DNA from: Comamonadaceae bacterium
GTDB lineage: Bacteria > Pseudomonadota > Gammaproteobacteria > Burkholderiales > Burkholderiaceae_C
DNA: 41,257 bases
Direction of reading: 5' to 3'
NCBI GenBank assembly: GCA_013297985.1
Contig: JAAFIY010000024.1
Location: forward strand, 1-41,257
The notes beneath the pieces were generated by a model. It had not been told where the DNA came from and made no database searches. It saw only the letters and a program-made list of their open reading frames with translations. The translations under genes were made by a program, and so were the position numbers. The number at the start of each line of letters is the position of its first letter. Position 1 is the first letter of the stretch. Below are positions 24,084 to 32,922 of this stretch, one piece after another.

Positions 24084-24625
24084 GGGCCTCGCTAGTTCGC
24101 GGTGCGGTGGCTTGTGCTTGCCTTTGGCTTGTTGGTTGCACGCAGTCAAGCATCGATGAGTTGACGCGTTGGATGGCCGAACAACGTGCGGAAGTCAAGC
24201 CGCGGGTTGAGCCCTTGTCACCGCCCAAGCAGTTTGTGCCCCAGGAGTACACCCAGTCGGCATCAGTAGAGCCGTTTAACCTGCAGAAACTGACGCAGGT
24301 GCTCAAAAGCGAAGCGTCGCAACCGTCTGCAAGCGCGGCCTTGATTGGCCCTGAGATGGCGCGTCGAAAAGAACCTCTGGAGGCTTATCCATTGGACTCC
24401 GTTGCCATGGTGGGCAGCCTGCTACAGCAGGGGCGGCCCGTGGCGCTGGTGCGCATTGACAACCTGATCCATCAGGTTCGCCCTGGCAACTATGTGGGGC
24501 AGAACTTTGGGCGCATCCTGCGCATTTCTGAAACCCAAATTGAATTGCGTGAGATCGTCCAAGACGCCACCGGCGAATGGGTTGAACGTTTAGCAACCTT
24601 GCAGTTGCAGGAGAAGAGCAGATGA
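24080..24625 (+). CDS. pilP: Type IV pilus lipoprotein PilP
   Basis: PilP is an inner-membrane lipoprotein that connects PilN/PilO to the PilQ secretin. The 181-aa precursor has lipobox LVGC with lipidated Cys20. A disordered stretch follows (residues ~30-90), then the beta-sandwich HR-like domain with ALVRIDNLIHQVRPGNYVGQ and GRILRISETQIELREIV. It starts within the pilO stop and overlaps pilQ by 4 bases. Confidence 0.95.
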   Translation: MRASLVRGAVACACLWLVGCTQSSIDELTRWMAEQRAEVKPRVEPLSPPKQFVPQEYTQSASVEPFNLQKLTQVLKSEASQPSASAALIGPEMARRKEPLEAYPLDSVAMVGSLLQQGRPVALVRIDNLIHQVRPGNYVGQNFGRILRISETQIELREIVQDATGEWVERLATLQLQEKSR

Positions 24626-26784
24626 AGAACCCGGTCGGCTATGGCTTGCGGTGGCTCCGGTCTATTGCGCTCGCCCTTGGGAGTGTGTGGTTTGCATCTG
24701 CGGCTTGGGCCCAGATGTCGATCGAGTCCATCAGTGCTTCGGTGCAAGGCGGCACCGAGGTGATTCGCATTGATTTGAGTGGCCCCATTGCGTCTGTGCC
24801 GTCCGGGTTCACCATCCAAAGCCCCGCCCGCATTGCGCTGGATTTTCCGGGTGTAGTCAATGGCATGGGCCGCAGCACCGTCGAAGTGAACCAAGGCAAC
24901 TTGCGCTCAGCTACTGTGGTGCAAGCCGGTGAGCGTACTCGGGTGGTGCTCAATCTAAAGCAGGCCACCACCTACAAGTCAGAAATCAAGGGCCGTACGC
25001 TCTTGGTGTCGCTCGATGGCGTCGCCGCTGCGGCGGCGCCGGTGGCCACCAGCACGGCGGGCAACACGCTTTTCGCGGAAAGCCGCAACAACACGGCGCT
25101 GCCGTTGCGCGACATTGACTTTCGCCGAGGCAGTGACAACTCCGGCCGCATCGTTGTGGATTTGCGCAGCAACCAGGTGGGTGTTGACATTCGGCAGCAA
25201 GGCTCGGCCCTGGTGGTGGAGTTCTTGAAATCTACTTTGCCCCAAGGCTTGCGTCGGCGACTCGACGTCACTGACTTTGGCACGCCCGTGCAAATGATCA
25301 CCACCACCGAAGTGGGCGAGCGTGTGCGCATGACCATCGACGCCCGGGGTTCGTGGACCCATTCGGCGTATCAGAACGACAACCAATTGGTGGTTGAAGT
25401 ACGTGAGCTGAAGGTCGATCCCACCAAGCTCACCCAGGGCCCCAATTTCACTGGCGAAAAGCTGTCGCTTAACTTCCAGAGCATTGACGTGCGCTCGCTG
25501 CTGCAGGTGATCGCTGACTTCACCAACTTCAACGTGGTGACTTCAGACACGGTGACCGGCTCGCTCACCTTGCGCTTGAAGGATGTGCCCTGGGACCAGG
25601 CGCTGCAAATCATTTTGGACGCCAAAGGACTTGGCTTGCAGAAGAACGGGTCGGTGTTGTGGATTGCGCCAAAAGAAGAAATTGACGCCCGCACCAAGCG
25701 CGACTTTGAAGCAAGCCGCGCCATCGAAGATCTTGAGCCCGTGCGGACACAGGCATTTCAGCTGAACTACGCGCGAGCGACGGATATCGCTGCCCAGCTG
25801 GTTGCTACCGGAACCGGAGCAGGTGGGGCAGGTGGCGCACGGTTTCTTTCGCCCCGTGGTACTGCCATTCCGGAGCCTCGAACCAACCAACTGTTTGTGA
25901 CCGACATCAGTTCGCGCTTGGCCCAGGTGCAGGAGTTGCTGAGTCGCTTGGATGTCGCTGTGCGTCAAGTGCTGATCGAAGCCCGCATCGTTGAGGCGTC
26001 GGACACATTTGGTAAATCCCTAGGCGTGCGTTTGGGTGGTACGGACCAGCGTGCATTGCGAGGTGGTGAAGGTGGGTACGGCATCGGCGGTGGCAACCGA
26101 GTGGCGATTGGAAGTTCTTACAACAACTTAACCGGCACAACTGGAGCGAATACCTCTGTGTCGGATGCGGCCATGAACACCGCTAGCAACTTCGTCAACC
26201 TGCCCACTGCAGGTGCCGGCGGCTTCGAAGCAGCGCGCTTTGCGCTTTCAATCTTTAGCCCGTCAGCGAACCGTTTCTTGAACCTAGAGATATCCGCGCT
26301 AGAGGCGGACGGCAAAGGCAAGGTTGTTTCTAGCCCGCGTGTGGTGACAGCCGACCAGACCAAAGCTCTAATCGAGCAAGGTACCGAGCTGCCCTATCAG
26401 GTAGCCACCGCCAGCGGTGCAACGTCCATCGCCTTTCGCAAAGCGAATTTGAAATTGGAAGTGACCCCTCAGATCACTCCAGAGGGCAACATCATCCTTG
26501 AATTGGATGTGAACAAAGACAGCGTCGGCCAGGCCACGGCTGCGGGCTTTGCCATCAACACCAAGCACATCAAAACGCAAGTGCTTGTTGAGAACGGCGG
26601 CACAGTGGTGATCGGCGGTATCTTTGAGCTTCAAGAGCAGGAGAACGAAGCCAAAGTGCCGCTCTTGGGCGATCTGCCTGGGGTCGGAAACCTCTTCAAG
26701 CGGCGTGATCGCACCACTAACAAACAAGAGTTGTTGGTGTTCATCACGCCCAAAGTCATTAGCGATCGCGCGGGTCTACGTTAG
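24622..26784 (+). CDS. pilQ: Type IV pilus secretin PilQ
   Basis: PilQ forms the outer-membrane channel through which the pilus passes. The 720-aa precursor has a Sec signal (cleavage near AWA-QM) and AMIN domains in the first ~260 residues. A secretin/TonB short N-terminal domain follows (LSLNFQSIDVRSLLQVIADF), then an N1-type domain (about 370-450). The C-terminal secretin barrel carries VVSSPRVVTADQTKALIEQG and GGIFELQEQENEAKVPLLGD and ends with LLVFITPKV. A Gly/Asn/Thr-rich insert (about residues 475-530) lies inside the secretin region. It is followed by an unusual lipoprotein gene rather than directly by aroK. Confidence 0.96.
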   Translation: MKNPVGYGLRWLRSIALALGSVWFASAAWAQMSIESISASVQGGTEVIRIDLSGPIASVPSGFTIQSPARIALDFPGVVNGMGRSTVEVNQGNLRSATVVQAGERTRVVLNLKQATTYKSEIKGRTLLVSLDGVAAAAAPVATSTAGNTLFAESRNNTALPLRDIDFRRGSDNSGRIVVDLRSNQVGVDIRQQGSALVVEFLKSTLPQGLRRRLDVTDFGTPVQMITTTEVGERVRMTIDARGSWTHSAYQNDNQLVVEVRELKVDPTKLTQGPNFTGEKLSLNFQSIDVRSLLQVIADFTNFNVVTSDTVTGSLTLRLKDVPWDQALQIILDAKGLGLQKNGSVLWIAPKEEIDARTKRDFEASRAIEDLEPVRTQAFQLNYARATDIAAQLVATGTGAGGAGGARFLSPRGTAIPEPRTNQLFVTDISSRLAQVQELLSRLDVAVRQVLIEARIVEASDTFGKSLGVRLGGTDQRALRGGEGGYGIGGGNRVAIGSSYNNLTGTTGANTSVSDAAMNTASNFVNLPTAGAGGFEAARFALSIFSPSANRFLNLEISALEADGKGKVVSSPRVVTADQTKALIEQGTELPYQVATASGATSIAFRKANLKLEVTPQITPEGNIILELDVNKDSVGQATAAGFAINTKHIKTQVLVENGGTVVIGGIFELQEQENEAKVPLLGDLPGVGNLFKRRDRTTNKQELLVFITPKVISDRAGLR

Positions 26785-26833
26785 ACCGCGAGGGTTTACG
26801 TTTCTTTCTTTGTCCAAGCCGAGCCACGCCTTT

Positions 26834-28447
26834 ATGAAACGAATCATCCAACTGTTTTGGCTTTCCCTGGTCGCCTTGGCGCTTAGCGCATGCGGCGGCG
26901 GTGGCGGCGGTAGCGGCACCGTGGCGGGACCGAATCCGACCGTGCAACTCACTGTATCCGTGCCGCAAGACGGTGGCGTGATCGTGCCGCTTGGCGGCAC
27001 AAGCGATACCTACACGATTTCCGGCGGGCGCCAGCCCTACACCGCTTCTTCAGCGGATCCACGTGTGGCGGTGCCGGTCATCAATGGGGATCGCCTGTCG
27101 GTGGGGGGTGTCGCCCTGGGTACGGTGCGCATCATTGTGCGAGACGCCTTCGGCTCATTCGTTGAGTTCAGCGCGGTGGTGGGCCCAATTACACCGCTGT
27201 CCACGACGGCCGCGTCTGCCATCACGCTGATCGAGAACTCCACTGCGATTTACTCCATTCGCGGTGGTGTTGGCCCTTACACCGCAACGAGCAGTGCCCC
27301 TGGTGTGGCGACGGTATCGACATTGAGCAATGCGCTTTCGGTACGCGCTGTGGCTCGAGGCTCTGCGACGGTGGTGGTGACCGATGCGCGTGGCTCAACC
27401 GTGTTGATCGGCGTGACAGTAGAAGGCACGGGCCCGGCCAACCTCTTCACCACGGCGCCAGACACAGTTAACGTGGTTGAGGGCACTACCACTTCGTTCG
27501 GCATTTCGGGTGGGCGTGCTCCGTACACGGCCGTGAGCGACACGGCCGCATTTGTGATGACCTCCGTTAACGGCAACGCCTTCAGCGTGGTGGCTGTCCG
27601 TGCCGGAACTGCCCGTGTGGTGATACGCGATGCGCTTGGCGCGTCGGTGTCTGTCACGGTAACTGTGACCTCTACCACCGCGGCGCCTGGCAACCTGTTC
27701 ACCACGGCCCCCGCCGCGTTGACGATGGTGGCCAACACCCAGCAGAACTTCACCATTTCGGGGGGGCGAACGCCCTACACGGCCAACAGTAGCGCAGTCG
27801 CTGTAGCTACGGCGCAAGTGACTGGGAGCTCGCTGACTATTTCGGCTCGTTCGGCTGGCACGGCATCCATTGTGGTGGTCGACGCTGCCGGCGCAACGGT
27901 CACGATCAGTGTCAGCGTCACCGCCACTCCGGCGCCCGTGGCTATCCCGCTTGCAGTGGCACCTAGCGCAGCGACTGGGGTGGTCAATGACCAGCTCGTT
28001 TTCCGGGTGGATGGTGGCACCGCGCCCTACCAGATATCCACCAACAACCCGGCCATCGCGATCGTGACTCTGAATGGAGCCACGGTGAATGCGGCGCTTC
28101 GTCAAGTTGGGAATACGGTAGTCACGATTTCTGATGCCTTGGGCGCCAGGGTGACTTTGACATTGACAGTGACTGCCGACACGCTTGCTTTCCGTGTGTC
28201 GCCGAATGCGCTGACTTTAGATATCGACACTGGCGGAAACCTCACGTTCCTAGCCTTTGGTGGTACTGGCAGCTACTCAGTGTTCAGCAGCAATTTGGAT
28301 TTGATTCGGGCCTTTGTCGTTGGCAATACGGTGACCGCTGCGGTACAGGCGCGGCCAGCAGGATTCACAGCTACCACAGTTGTTACATTGACTTTGGTTG
28401 ACTCTGCGGGAGCGATTGCCACGACCCTGGTGACTGTCACGCCGTAG
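26834..28447 (+). CDS. Lipoprotein with six Ig-like repeats, inserted in the pil-aro operon
   Basis: This 537-aa protein is not one I recognise. A lipoprotein signal ends in LALSAC with lipidated Cys20, then a run of six Gly. Six repeats of 80-84 residues follow, each marked by GG-x-x-PYT or a variant (residues 64, 144, 226, 310, 394, 476), an 'xVxGxxLxV' strand and an ending like VxVxDAxG followed by a Val/Thr-rich strand. This pattern is that of bacterial Ig-like/cadherin-like beta-sandwich domains found in surface proteins. It has almost no Cys, Trp or Lys after the signal. The gene lies 49 bases after pilQ and 79 before aroK, on the same strand, so it is probably co-transcribed. A pilus- or secretin-associated surface role is inferred. 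No ribosome-binding site is visible before the ATG. Confidence 0.75.
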   Translation: MKRIIQLFWLSLVALALSACGGGGGGSGTVAGPNPTVQLTVSVPQDGGVIVPLGGTSDTYTISGGRQPYTASSADPRVAVPVINGDRLSVGGVALGTVRIIVRDAFGSFVEFSAVVGPITPLSTTAASAITLIENSTAIYSIRGGVGPYTATSSAPGVATVSTLSNALSVRAVARGSATVVVTDARGSTVLIGVTVEGTGPANLFTTAPDTVNVVEGTTTSFGISGGRAPYTAVSDTAAFVMTSVNGNAFSVVAVRAGTARVVIRDALGASVSVTVTVTSTTAAPGNLFTTAPAALTMVANTQQNFTISGGRTPYTANSSAVAVATAQVTGSSLTISARSAGTASIVVVDAAGATVTISVSVTATPAPVAIPLAVAPSAATGVVNDQLVFRVDGGTAPYQISTNNPAIAIVTLNGATVNAALRQVGNTVVTISDALGARVTLTLTVTADTLAFRVSPNALTLDIDTGGNLTFLAFGGTGSYSVFSSNLDLIRAFVVGNTVTAAVQARPAGFTATTVVTLTLVDSAGAIATTLVTVTP

Positions 28448-28526
28448 AGGCGATGCGTGCGGCTGAATGACAGCGCTGGTCTTGGCCGAAGATGAGGGCC
28501 GGGCAAGTAAGCGGGTGTAGCTCGTT

Positions 28527-29078
28527 TTGATCTCCCTCATCGGCATGCCCGGTTGCGGCAAATCCACGGTGGGCCGCCAAATGGCGCGCCGACTGGGTTT
28601 GCCGTTTGTGGACGCTGATGTCGCACTGGAAACTCGCTTGGGCTGTGCGATCAGCGACTTTTTTCCGCTGCATGGCGAAGCCGCCTTTCGAGACCACGAA
28701 GAGGCCTCTCTGCGCGAATTGGCAGCTAGCCATGATGGCGTTTTGGCCACGGGCGGCGGCGTGGTGCTTCGTGAGGCCAATCGGCACATGTTGCGGCAGG
28801 CTGGCCCGGTGGTGTATCTGCGCGCCTCGCCTGAAGAGCTGATCGTTCGCCTGCGCAACGATCGAGTGCGTCCACTTTTGCAGGTCCCCGATCCGATGGC
28901 CCGCTTGCGCGAGCTCTATGAAGTGCGCCACCCTCTGTATGCCGCTACAGCCCATATCTGCGTTTCGCAAGGCAAAGGGTCTGTCAGCGTGATGGTGCGC
29001 GAAGTCATTGCCGCACTTGAGTCCTTGGGTGCGTTGCACGGCGTGCCGACTGCGGTGCCGATCAGCGGCAAAGCCTGA
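28527..29078 (+). CDS. aroK: Shikimate kinase
   Basis: AroK phosphorylates shikimate in aromatic amino acid synthesis. The 183-aa product has Walker A GMPGCGKST at residues 6-14, DADVALETRLG, the shikimate-binding FRDHEEASLREL, ATGGGVVLREANR (substrate-binding GGG) and the lid/adenine region RNDRVRPLLQ. The start is TTG at 28527: an in-frame TAG lies at 28518, the kinase fold begins immediately, and no ATG is available. It sits between the inserted lipoprotein and aroB. Confidence 0.94.
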   Translation: MISLIGMPGCGKSTVGRQMARRLGLPFVDADVALETRLGCAISDFFPLHGEAAFRDHEEASLRELAASHDGVLATGGGVVLREANRHMLRQAGPVVYLRASPEELIVRLRNDRVRPLLQVPDPMARLRELYEVRHPLYAATAHICVSQGKGSVSVMVREVIAALESLGALHGVPTAVPISGKA

Positions 29079-29163
29079 GGAGTACGTCTCTCGGTCCTAC
29101 CGAAAGTGCGCCTCTGGGTAAGTCCAGCCGGTGTGCCAACTCCACGCCCCTACACTGACGCCC

Positions 29164-30360
29164 ATGCAAGACCTAGACATGGCGATCACGCGCTCTGCTG
29201 CACCCGTCGGCGTGCGCCACACCTCCCTGGAGCGTGTAGCCGATGCTGTTCAAACAGTGTCCATAGATCTGGGTGAGCGCTCCTACCCCATCTTGATCGG
29301 CTCTCATTTGCTGGCTGAACCAACGGCTTGGGCTGGGTTGCCGAAAAGCGCGCAGACTTTTGTCATCACCAACGCCACAGTGGCCGCCCACCACGGCGAA
29401 TTGGTACAGCAGGCCTTGCAGGCCCAGGGTCACCGTGTGTCAGTGGTGCACTTACCCGACGGCGAGCAGTTCAAGGACTGGAACAGCCTCAATCAGATTT
29501 TTGACGCCTTGCTAAGCGCCGGGGCAGACCGTCACACCTTGCTGGTGGCCTTGGGCGGCGGTGTCGTGGGGGACATGACGGGTTTTGCCGCTGCCTGCTA
29601 CATGCGCGGCGTGCCCTTTGTGCAGGTGCCCACCACCTTGCTGGCCCAGGTCGACTCGTCAGTGGGTGGCAAAACCGCCATCAACCACCCGCTGGGCAAA
29701 AACATGATTGGCGCCTTCTACCAACCGCTTCGGGTGCTGTGCGACCTCAGCACCTTGGCAACGCTGCCCGCACGCGAGATCAGCGCTGGCCTGGCTGAGG
29801 TCATCAAGTACGGGCCCATTGCCGACATGGCGCTGCTCGATTGGCTGGATGGACACATCGCAGACCTGCGGGCACTGGCGCCTGATGCACTGGCCCATGC
29901 CGTGGCTCGCAGTTGCCAAATCAAGGCCCAGGTGGTGGGGGCGGACGAAAGGGAAGGCGGCCTGCGCGCCATTCTCAATTTTGGCCATACCTTTGGCCAC
30001 GCCATGGAAGCGGGGTTGGGTTACGGGCAATGGCTGCATGGCGAAGCCGTAGGTGCGGGCATGGTGATGGCCGCTGAGCTGTCATGCCGCTTGGGTGGCG
30101 TCGATCGGGCTTTTGTGCAGCGACTCACACGCATCGTGGCGGCTGCTGGCCTACCCGTGCAAGGCCCTGTCTTGGATGCGGCTGACAACGCGGGGCGCTA
30201 CCTGCAATTGATGCGCCTCGACAAAAAATCGGTGGGTGGCGACATCCGCTTTGTGCTGTTGGCGCGGCCTGGACTTGCGCGCGTGCAAAGCGCGCCAGAC
30301 GCCTTGGTGCGTGCGGTGATTGATCACTGCTGCAGCGCAGCCGTACGCGTGCCGTTTTGA
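29164..30360 (+). CDS. aroB: 3-dehydroquinate synthase
   Basis: AroB cyclises DAHP to 3-dehydroquinate, the second step of the shikimate pathway, using NAD and a metal. The product is 398 aa from the ATG at 29164; an ATG at 29179 and a GTG at 29131 are alternatives. Conserved parts are [31 protein letters not shown] (NAD site), [21 protein letters not shown] and the metal ligands in [18 protein letters not shown] and [11 protein letters not shown]. The first ~35 residues are poorly conserved, so the exact start is uncertain. A repeat copy follows the stop codon at once. Confidence 0.95.
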   Translation: MQDLDMAITRSAAPVGVRHTSLERVADAVQTVSIDLGERSYPILIGSHLLAEPTAWAGLPKSAQTFVITNATVAAHHGELVQQALQAQGHRVSVVHLPDGEQFKDWNSLNQIFDALLSAGADRHTLLVALGGGVVGDMTGFAAACYMRGVPFVQVPTTLLAQVDSSVGGKTAINHPLGKNMIGAFYQPLRVLCDLSTLATLPAREISAGLAEVIKYGPIADMALLDWLDGHIADLRALAPDALAHAVARSCQIKAQVVGADEREGGLRAILNFGHTFGHAMEAGLGYGQWLHGEAVGAGMVMAAELSCRLGGVDRAFVQRLTRIVAAAGLPVQGPVLDAADNAGRYLQLMRLDKKSVGGDIRFVLLARPGLARVQSAPDALVRAVIDHCCSAAVRVPF

Positions 30361-30363
30361 TGC

Positions 30364-30421
30364 AATTGCTACAAAAAACGTAGCTGCCTCCGCAATCAAG
30401 ATGGGCGTATCAGGCTGTTTT
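30364..30421 (+). repeat. ~58-bp interspersed repeat, copy 6
   Basis: AATTGCTACAAAAAACGTAGC shows hairpin arms GCTAC/GTAGC, followed by TGCCTCCGCAATCAAG, ATGGGCGTATCAGGC and TGTTTTC. It starts 3 bases after the aroB stop and lies upstream of dgt. Confidence 0.7.
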
Positions 30422-30476
30422 CATTTGCAGTGCAGCATGCGCATCCACCCCACCCAGCGCTGCGCCACACCGCCTT

Positions 30477-31664
30477 ATGGAACCGTTTGACGCGCAAGCC
30501 CGTGAGGCCTTGCTGCTGGCGCCCTATGCCTGCCGCAGTGCAGCCTCTCGCGGGCGCCGCCACACCCAGGCGCCTGACCCGGCGCGTGGAGAATTCCAAC
30601 GGGACCGTGACCGCATCGTGCACTGCACGGCCTTCCGGCGCCTGGTCTACAAAACCCAGGTGTTCTTGAACCATGAAGGCGATCTGTTTCGCACCCGGCT
30701 CACCCATTCGCTGGAAGTGGCGCAGCTCGGCCGGTCGGTCGCGCGCTCGCTGCGCTTGAACGAAGACTTGGTGGAAGCCATTGCGCTGGCGCATGACTTA
30801 GGCCACACCCCATTCGGCCATGCGGGGCAAGACGCCCTGAACCATTGCATGCGCGAGTACGGCGGCTTTGAGCACAACCTGCAAAGCCTGCGGGTGGTGG
30901 ACACGTTGGAGCAGCGCTACCCCAACCACCCCGGCCTGAACCTCAGCTTTGAAACCCGCGAGGGGATCCTGAAGCACTGCAGCGCTGCCAATGCCCGCCG
31001 CGTCGAAGCACAAGAGCCCCCTCAGTGGCAGCCGCAGGGGGGCGGCGTGGGGGCGCGTTTTCTCACGCACGGCCAACCCGGACTGGAGGCCCAGGTCTGT
31101 AACCTCGCTGACGAAATCGCCTACAACGCGCACGACATCGATGACGGCGTGCGTTCGGGCTTGCTGGCGATGGAGCAAATCGCAGAAGTCGCTTTGTTCA
31201 AGCAGTTCGCTGACGAAGTGCGCGCCGACCATCCCGTTTTGAGCGGGCGTGGGCTGCTGTATGAAGCCATTCGGCGCATGCTGTCGGCCCAAGTGCATGA
31301 CCTCATGACCTGCACGCAGGCGCAAATTCGATCCGCCGCAGTGGCCAACGTGGCGCAGGTGCGCCGGCAGCCCCAGCCCTTGGTGGCATTCAGCGCGGCA
31401 ATGACGGAGCAGTCCAAGCACCTCAAGCGCTTTTTGCACCGGAATTTGTACCGACATCCCCAAGTGGTGCAAATGGCCGATGGCGCGCAAGAGGTGGTGG
31501 CAGCGCTTTTTGCGCACTATCTGCAGCACCCACCCCACCGCCCTGCGGCGAGCGATGCGCAGACGAGCGAGCCGCGCGCGGTGGCCGACTACATCGCAGG
31601 CATGACAGATCGCTTCGCCCTGCGCGAATACGAGCGCGTCACCGGTCGGCCGTCGCCGGTTTAG
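30477..31664 (+). CDS. dgt: Deoxyguanosinetriphosphate triphosphohydrolase-like protein
   Basis: Dgt-type HD-domain enzymes cleave dNTPs to deoxynucleosides and triphosphate. The 395-aa product has the HD metal ligands H77 (RLTHSLEVAQ), H106-D107 (ALAHDLGHTPFGHAG) and a distal Asp in YNAHDIDDGVRSG. The dNTP-binding loop has RDRIVHCTAFRRLVYKTQV. This is the shorter, type-2 Dgt that is common outside the enterobacteria. It is the first gene of a compact run: the MFS gene starts 2 bases after its stop. Confidence 0.93.
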   Translation: MEPFDAQAREALLLAPYACRSAASRGRRHTQAPDPARGEFQRDRDRIVHCTAFRRLVYKTQVFLNHEGDLFRTRLTHSLEVAQLGRSVARSLRLNEDLVEAIALAHDLGHTPFGHAGQDALNHCMREYGGFEHNLQSLRVVDTLEQRYPNHPGLNLSFETREGILKHCSAANARRVEAQEPPQWQPQGGGVGARFLTHGQPGLEAQVCNLADEIAYNAHDIDDGVRSGLLAMEQIAEVALFKQFADEVRADHPVLSGRGLLYEAIRRMLSAQVHDLMTCTQAQIRSAAVANVAQVRRQPQPLVAFSAAMTEQSKHLKRFLHRNLYRHPQVVQMADGAQEVVAALFAHYLQHPPHRPAASDAQTSEPRAVADYIAGMTDRFALREYERVTGRPSPV

Positions 31665-31665
31665 C

Positions 31666-32922
31666 TTGAGCCAAGTGCCTGATTTGCACCGCCCGTCTGG
31701 GCAGCGTGTGGCCATCTGGGCGGTAGCCGCTGGGGTTTGCGCGGCTCTGCACGTGGGCAAGCTGCCTGCGGCCATTCCGCTGCTGCAGGCCGATTTGGGA
31801 TTGAGCCTGACGCTGGCTGCGGCCTTGCTGTCGCTGGTTCAGCTGGGGGGATTGCTGTTGGGCCTGGTGGCTGGGTTTTTCGCTCAACGCACTGGCTTGC
31901 GGCGCAGTTTGGTGGGCGGTCTCGTGTGCTTGTTTGTCGGCTCAGCGGCCGGTGCAACGGCGCAAGGCGCTACTGTTTTAATAGCTAGCCGGGCCTTAGA
32001 AGGCCTGGGCTTCCTGGCAGTAGTGGTGAGTGCACCCGCTTTGGTTCGGCGCCATGTGCCACCCGCTTCATTGGGTGCGGCCATGGGCGCCTGGGGGGCT
32101 TACATGCCTGCAGGCACGGCGCTGGCGTTGGCGGCAGGCGCAGTGGTGCTAGAGGCGACTTCGTGGCGCATCTGGTGGCTAGCTTTGGGCGCTCTAACGG
32201 CTTTCATGGCAGCGGCCGTGTGGTGGGCCGTGCCGGCAGATCGCGCAAGCCCCCAAGCAATAGCCACTGCACCAATGAGCGCATCCGGTGTCCTCACAGC
32301 GCCATTGCGCTGGCCCCTTGCTTGGGCGCTGGCCTTGTGCTTTGCCTGCTATTCGGCGCAGTGGCTGGCGGTGGTGGGCTTTTTGCCGTCTATCGCGGTG
32401 CAATCAGGCCGCGCCTTGCAGGCGGCAGCGGGGCTGACGGCCTTGGTCGCGGCCGTCAACATAGTGGGCAACCTGGGCGCAGGCTGGGCCCTGCAGCGCG
32501 GGCTGCGTCCTACCACCCTCATCGCCACGGCGCTCTTGGTGATGGGCGGCTGCACCGCGTCGGCCTTTGGCCCCTGGCTTCAGGCGGAGGCCTTTTGGGC
32601 GCTGCGGTTTGCGGCCATGGGCCTGTTCTCCATGGTCGGGGGTTTGATTCCGGCCAGCTTGTTTGCGCTGGCCATGCGACACGCTCCCAGCGACGCGCTG
32701 GCGGCCGGCACTTTGGGCTGGATGCAACAGTGCTCAGCCCTTGGCCAGTTTGGTGGCCCCATGGTGGTTGCGGCGCTGGCCAGCGCTGCGGGCCATTGGC
32801 AGTGGACAGCAGCGTTCAGTGCCACCTGCGTGGCCCTCGGGCTGGGTTTGGTGGGCTGGATCCAGCGACTCACGCCCCTTGAGCCCATCCCGGCAGCCCG
32901 CACCGCACAATCGGGGGGATGA
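31666..32922 (+). CDS. MFS transporter (CynX/NimT-like)
   Basis: This 418-aa inner-membrane transporter has about twelve hydrophobic segments. The loop after TM2 (GLVAGFFAQRTGLRRSLVGG) corresponds to the MFS signature, and TM4 has VLIASRALEGLGFLAVV. The substrate is not evident; overall it resembles the CynX/NimT-type permeases. The start is uncertain: TTG at 31666 follows the dgt stop by one base, while GTG at 31675 or 31708 would also keep TM1. It overlaps the DUF1415 gene by 4 bases. Confidence 0.85.
   Translation: MSQVPDLHRPSGQRVAIWAVAAGVCAALHVGKLPAAIPLLQADLGLSLTLAAALLSLVQLGGLLLGLVAGFFAQRTGLRRSLVGGLVCLFVGSAAGATAQGATVLIASRALEGLGFLAVVVSAPALVRRHVPPASLGAAMGAWGAYMPAGTALALAAGAVVLEATSWRIWWLALGALTAFMAAAVWWAVPADRASPQAIATAPMSASGVLTAPLRWPLAWALALCFACYSAQWLAVVGFLPSIAVQSGRALQAAAGLTALVAAVNIVGNLGAGWALQRGLRPTTLIATALLVMGGCTASAFGPWLQAEAFWALRFAAMGLFSMVGGLIPASLFALAMRHAPSDALAAGTLGWMQQCSALGQFGGPMVVAALASAAGHWQWTAAFSATCVALGLGLVGWIQRLTPLEPIPAARTAQSGG

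Noticed and set aside
27277-28105. Open frames antisense to the repeat lipoprotein (159 and 236 codons)
   Set aside because: They mirror the repeated codon pattern of the sense gene; no start signal and no recognisable motif.
31966-32010. Possible seventh copy of the ~58-bp repeat inside the MFS gene
   Set aside because: GCTACTGTTTTAATAGC resembles the first hairpin, but the arms do not pair fully and the encoded VLIASRALEGLGF is the normal conserved TM4 sequence of the family, so chance is the simpler explanation.
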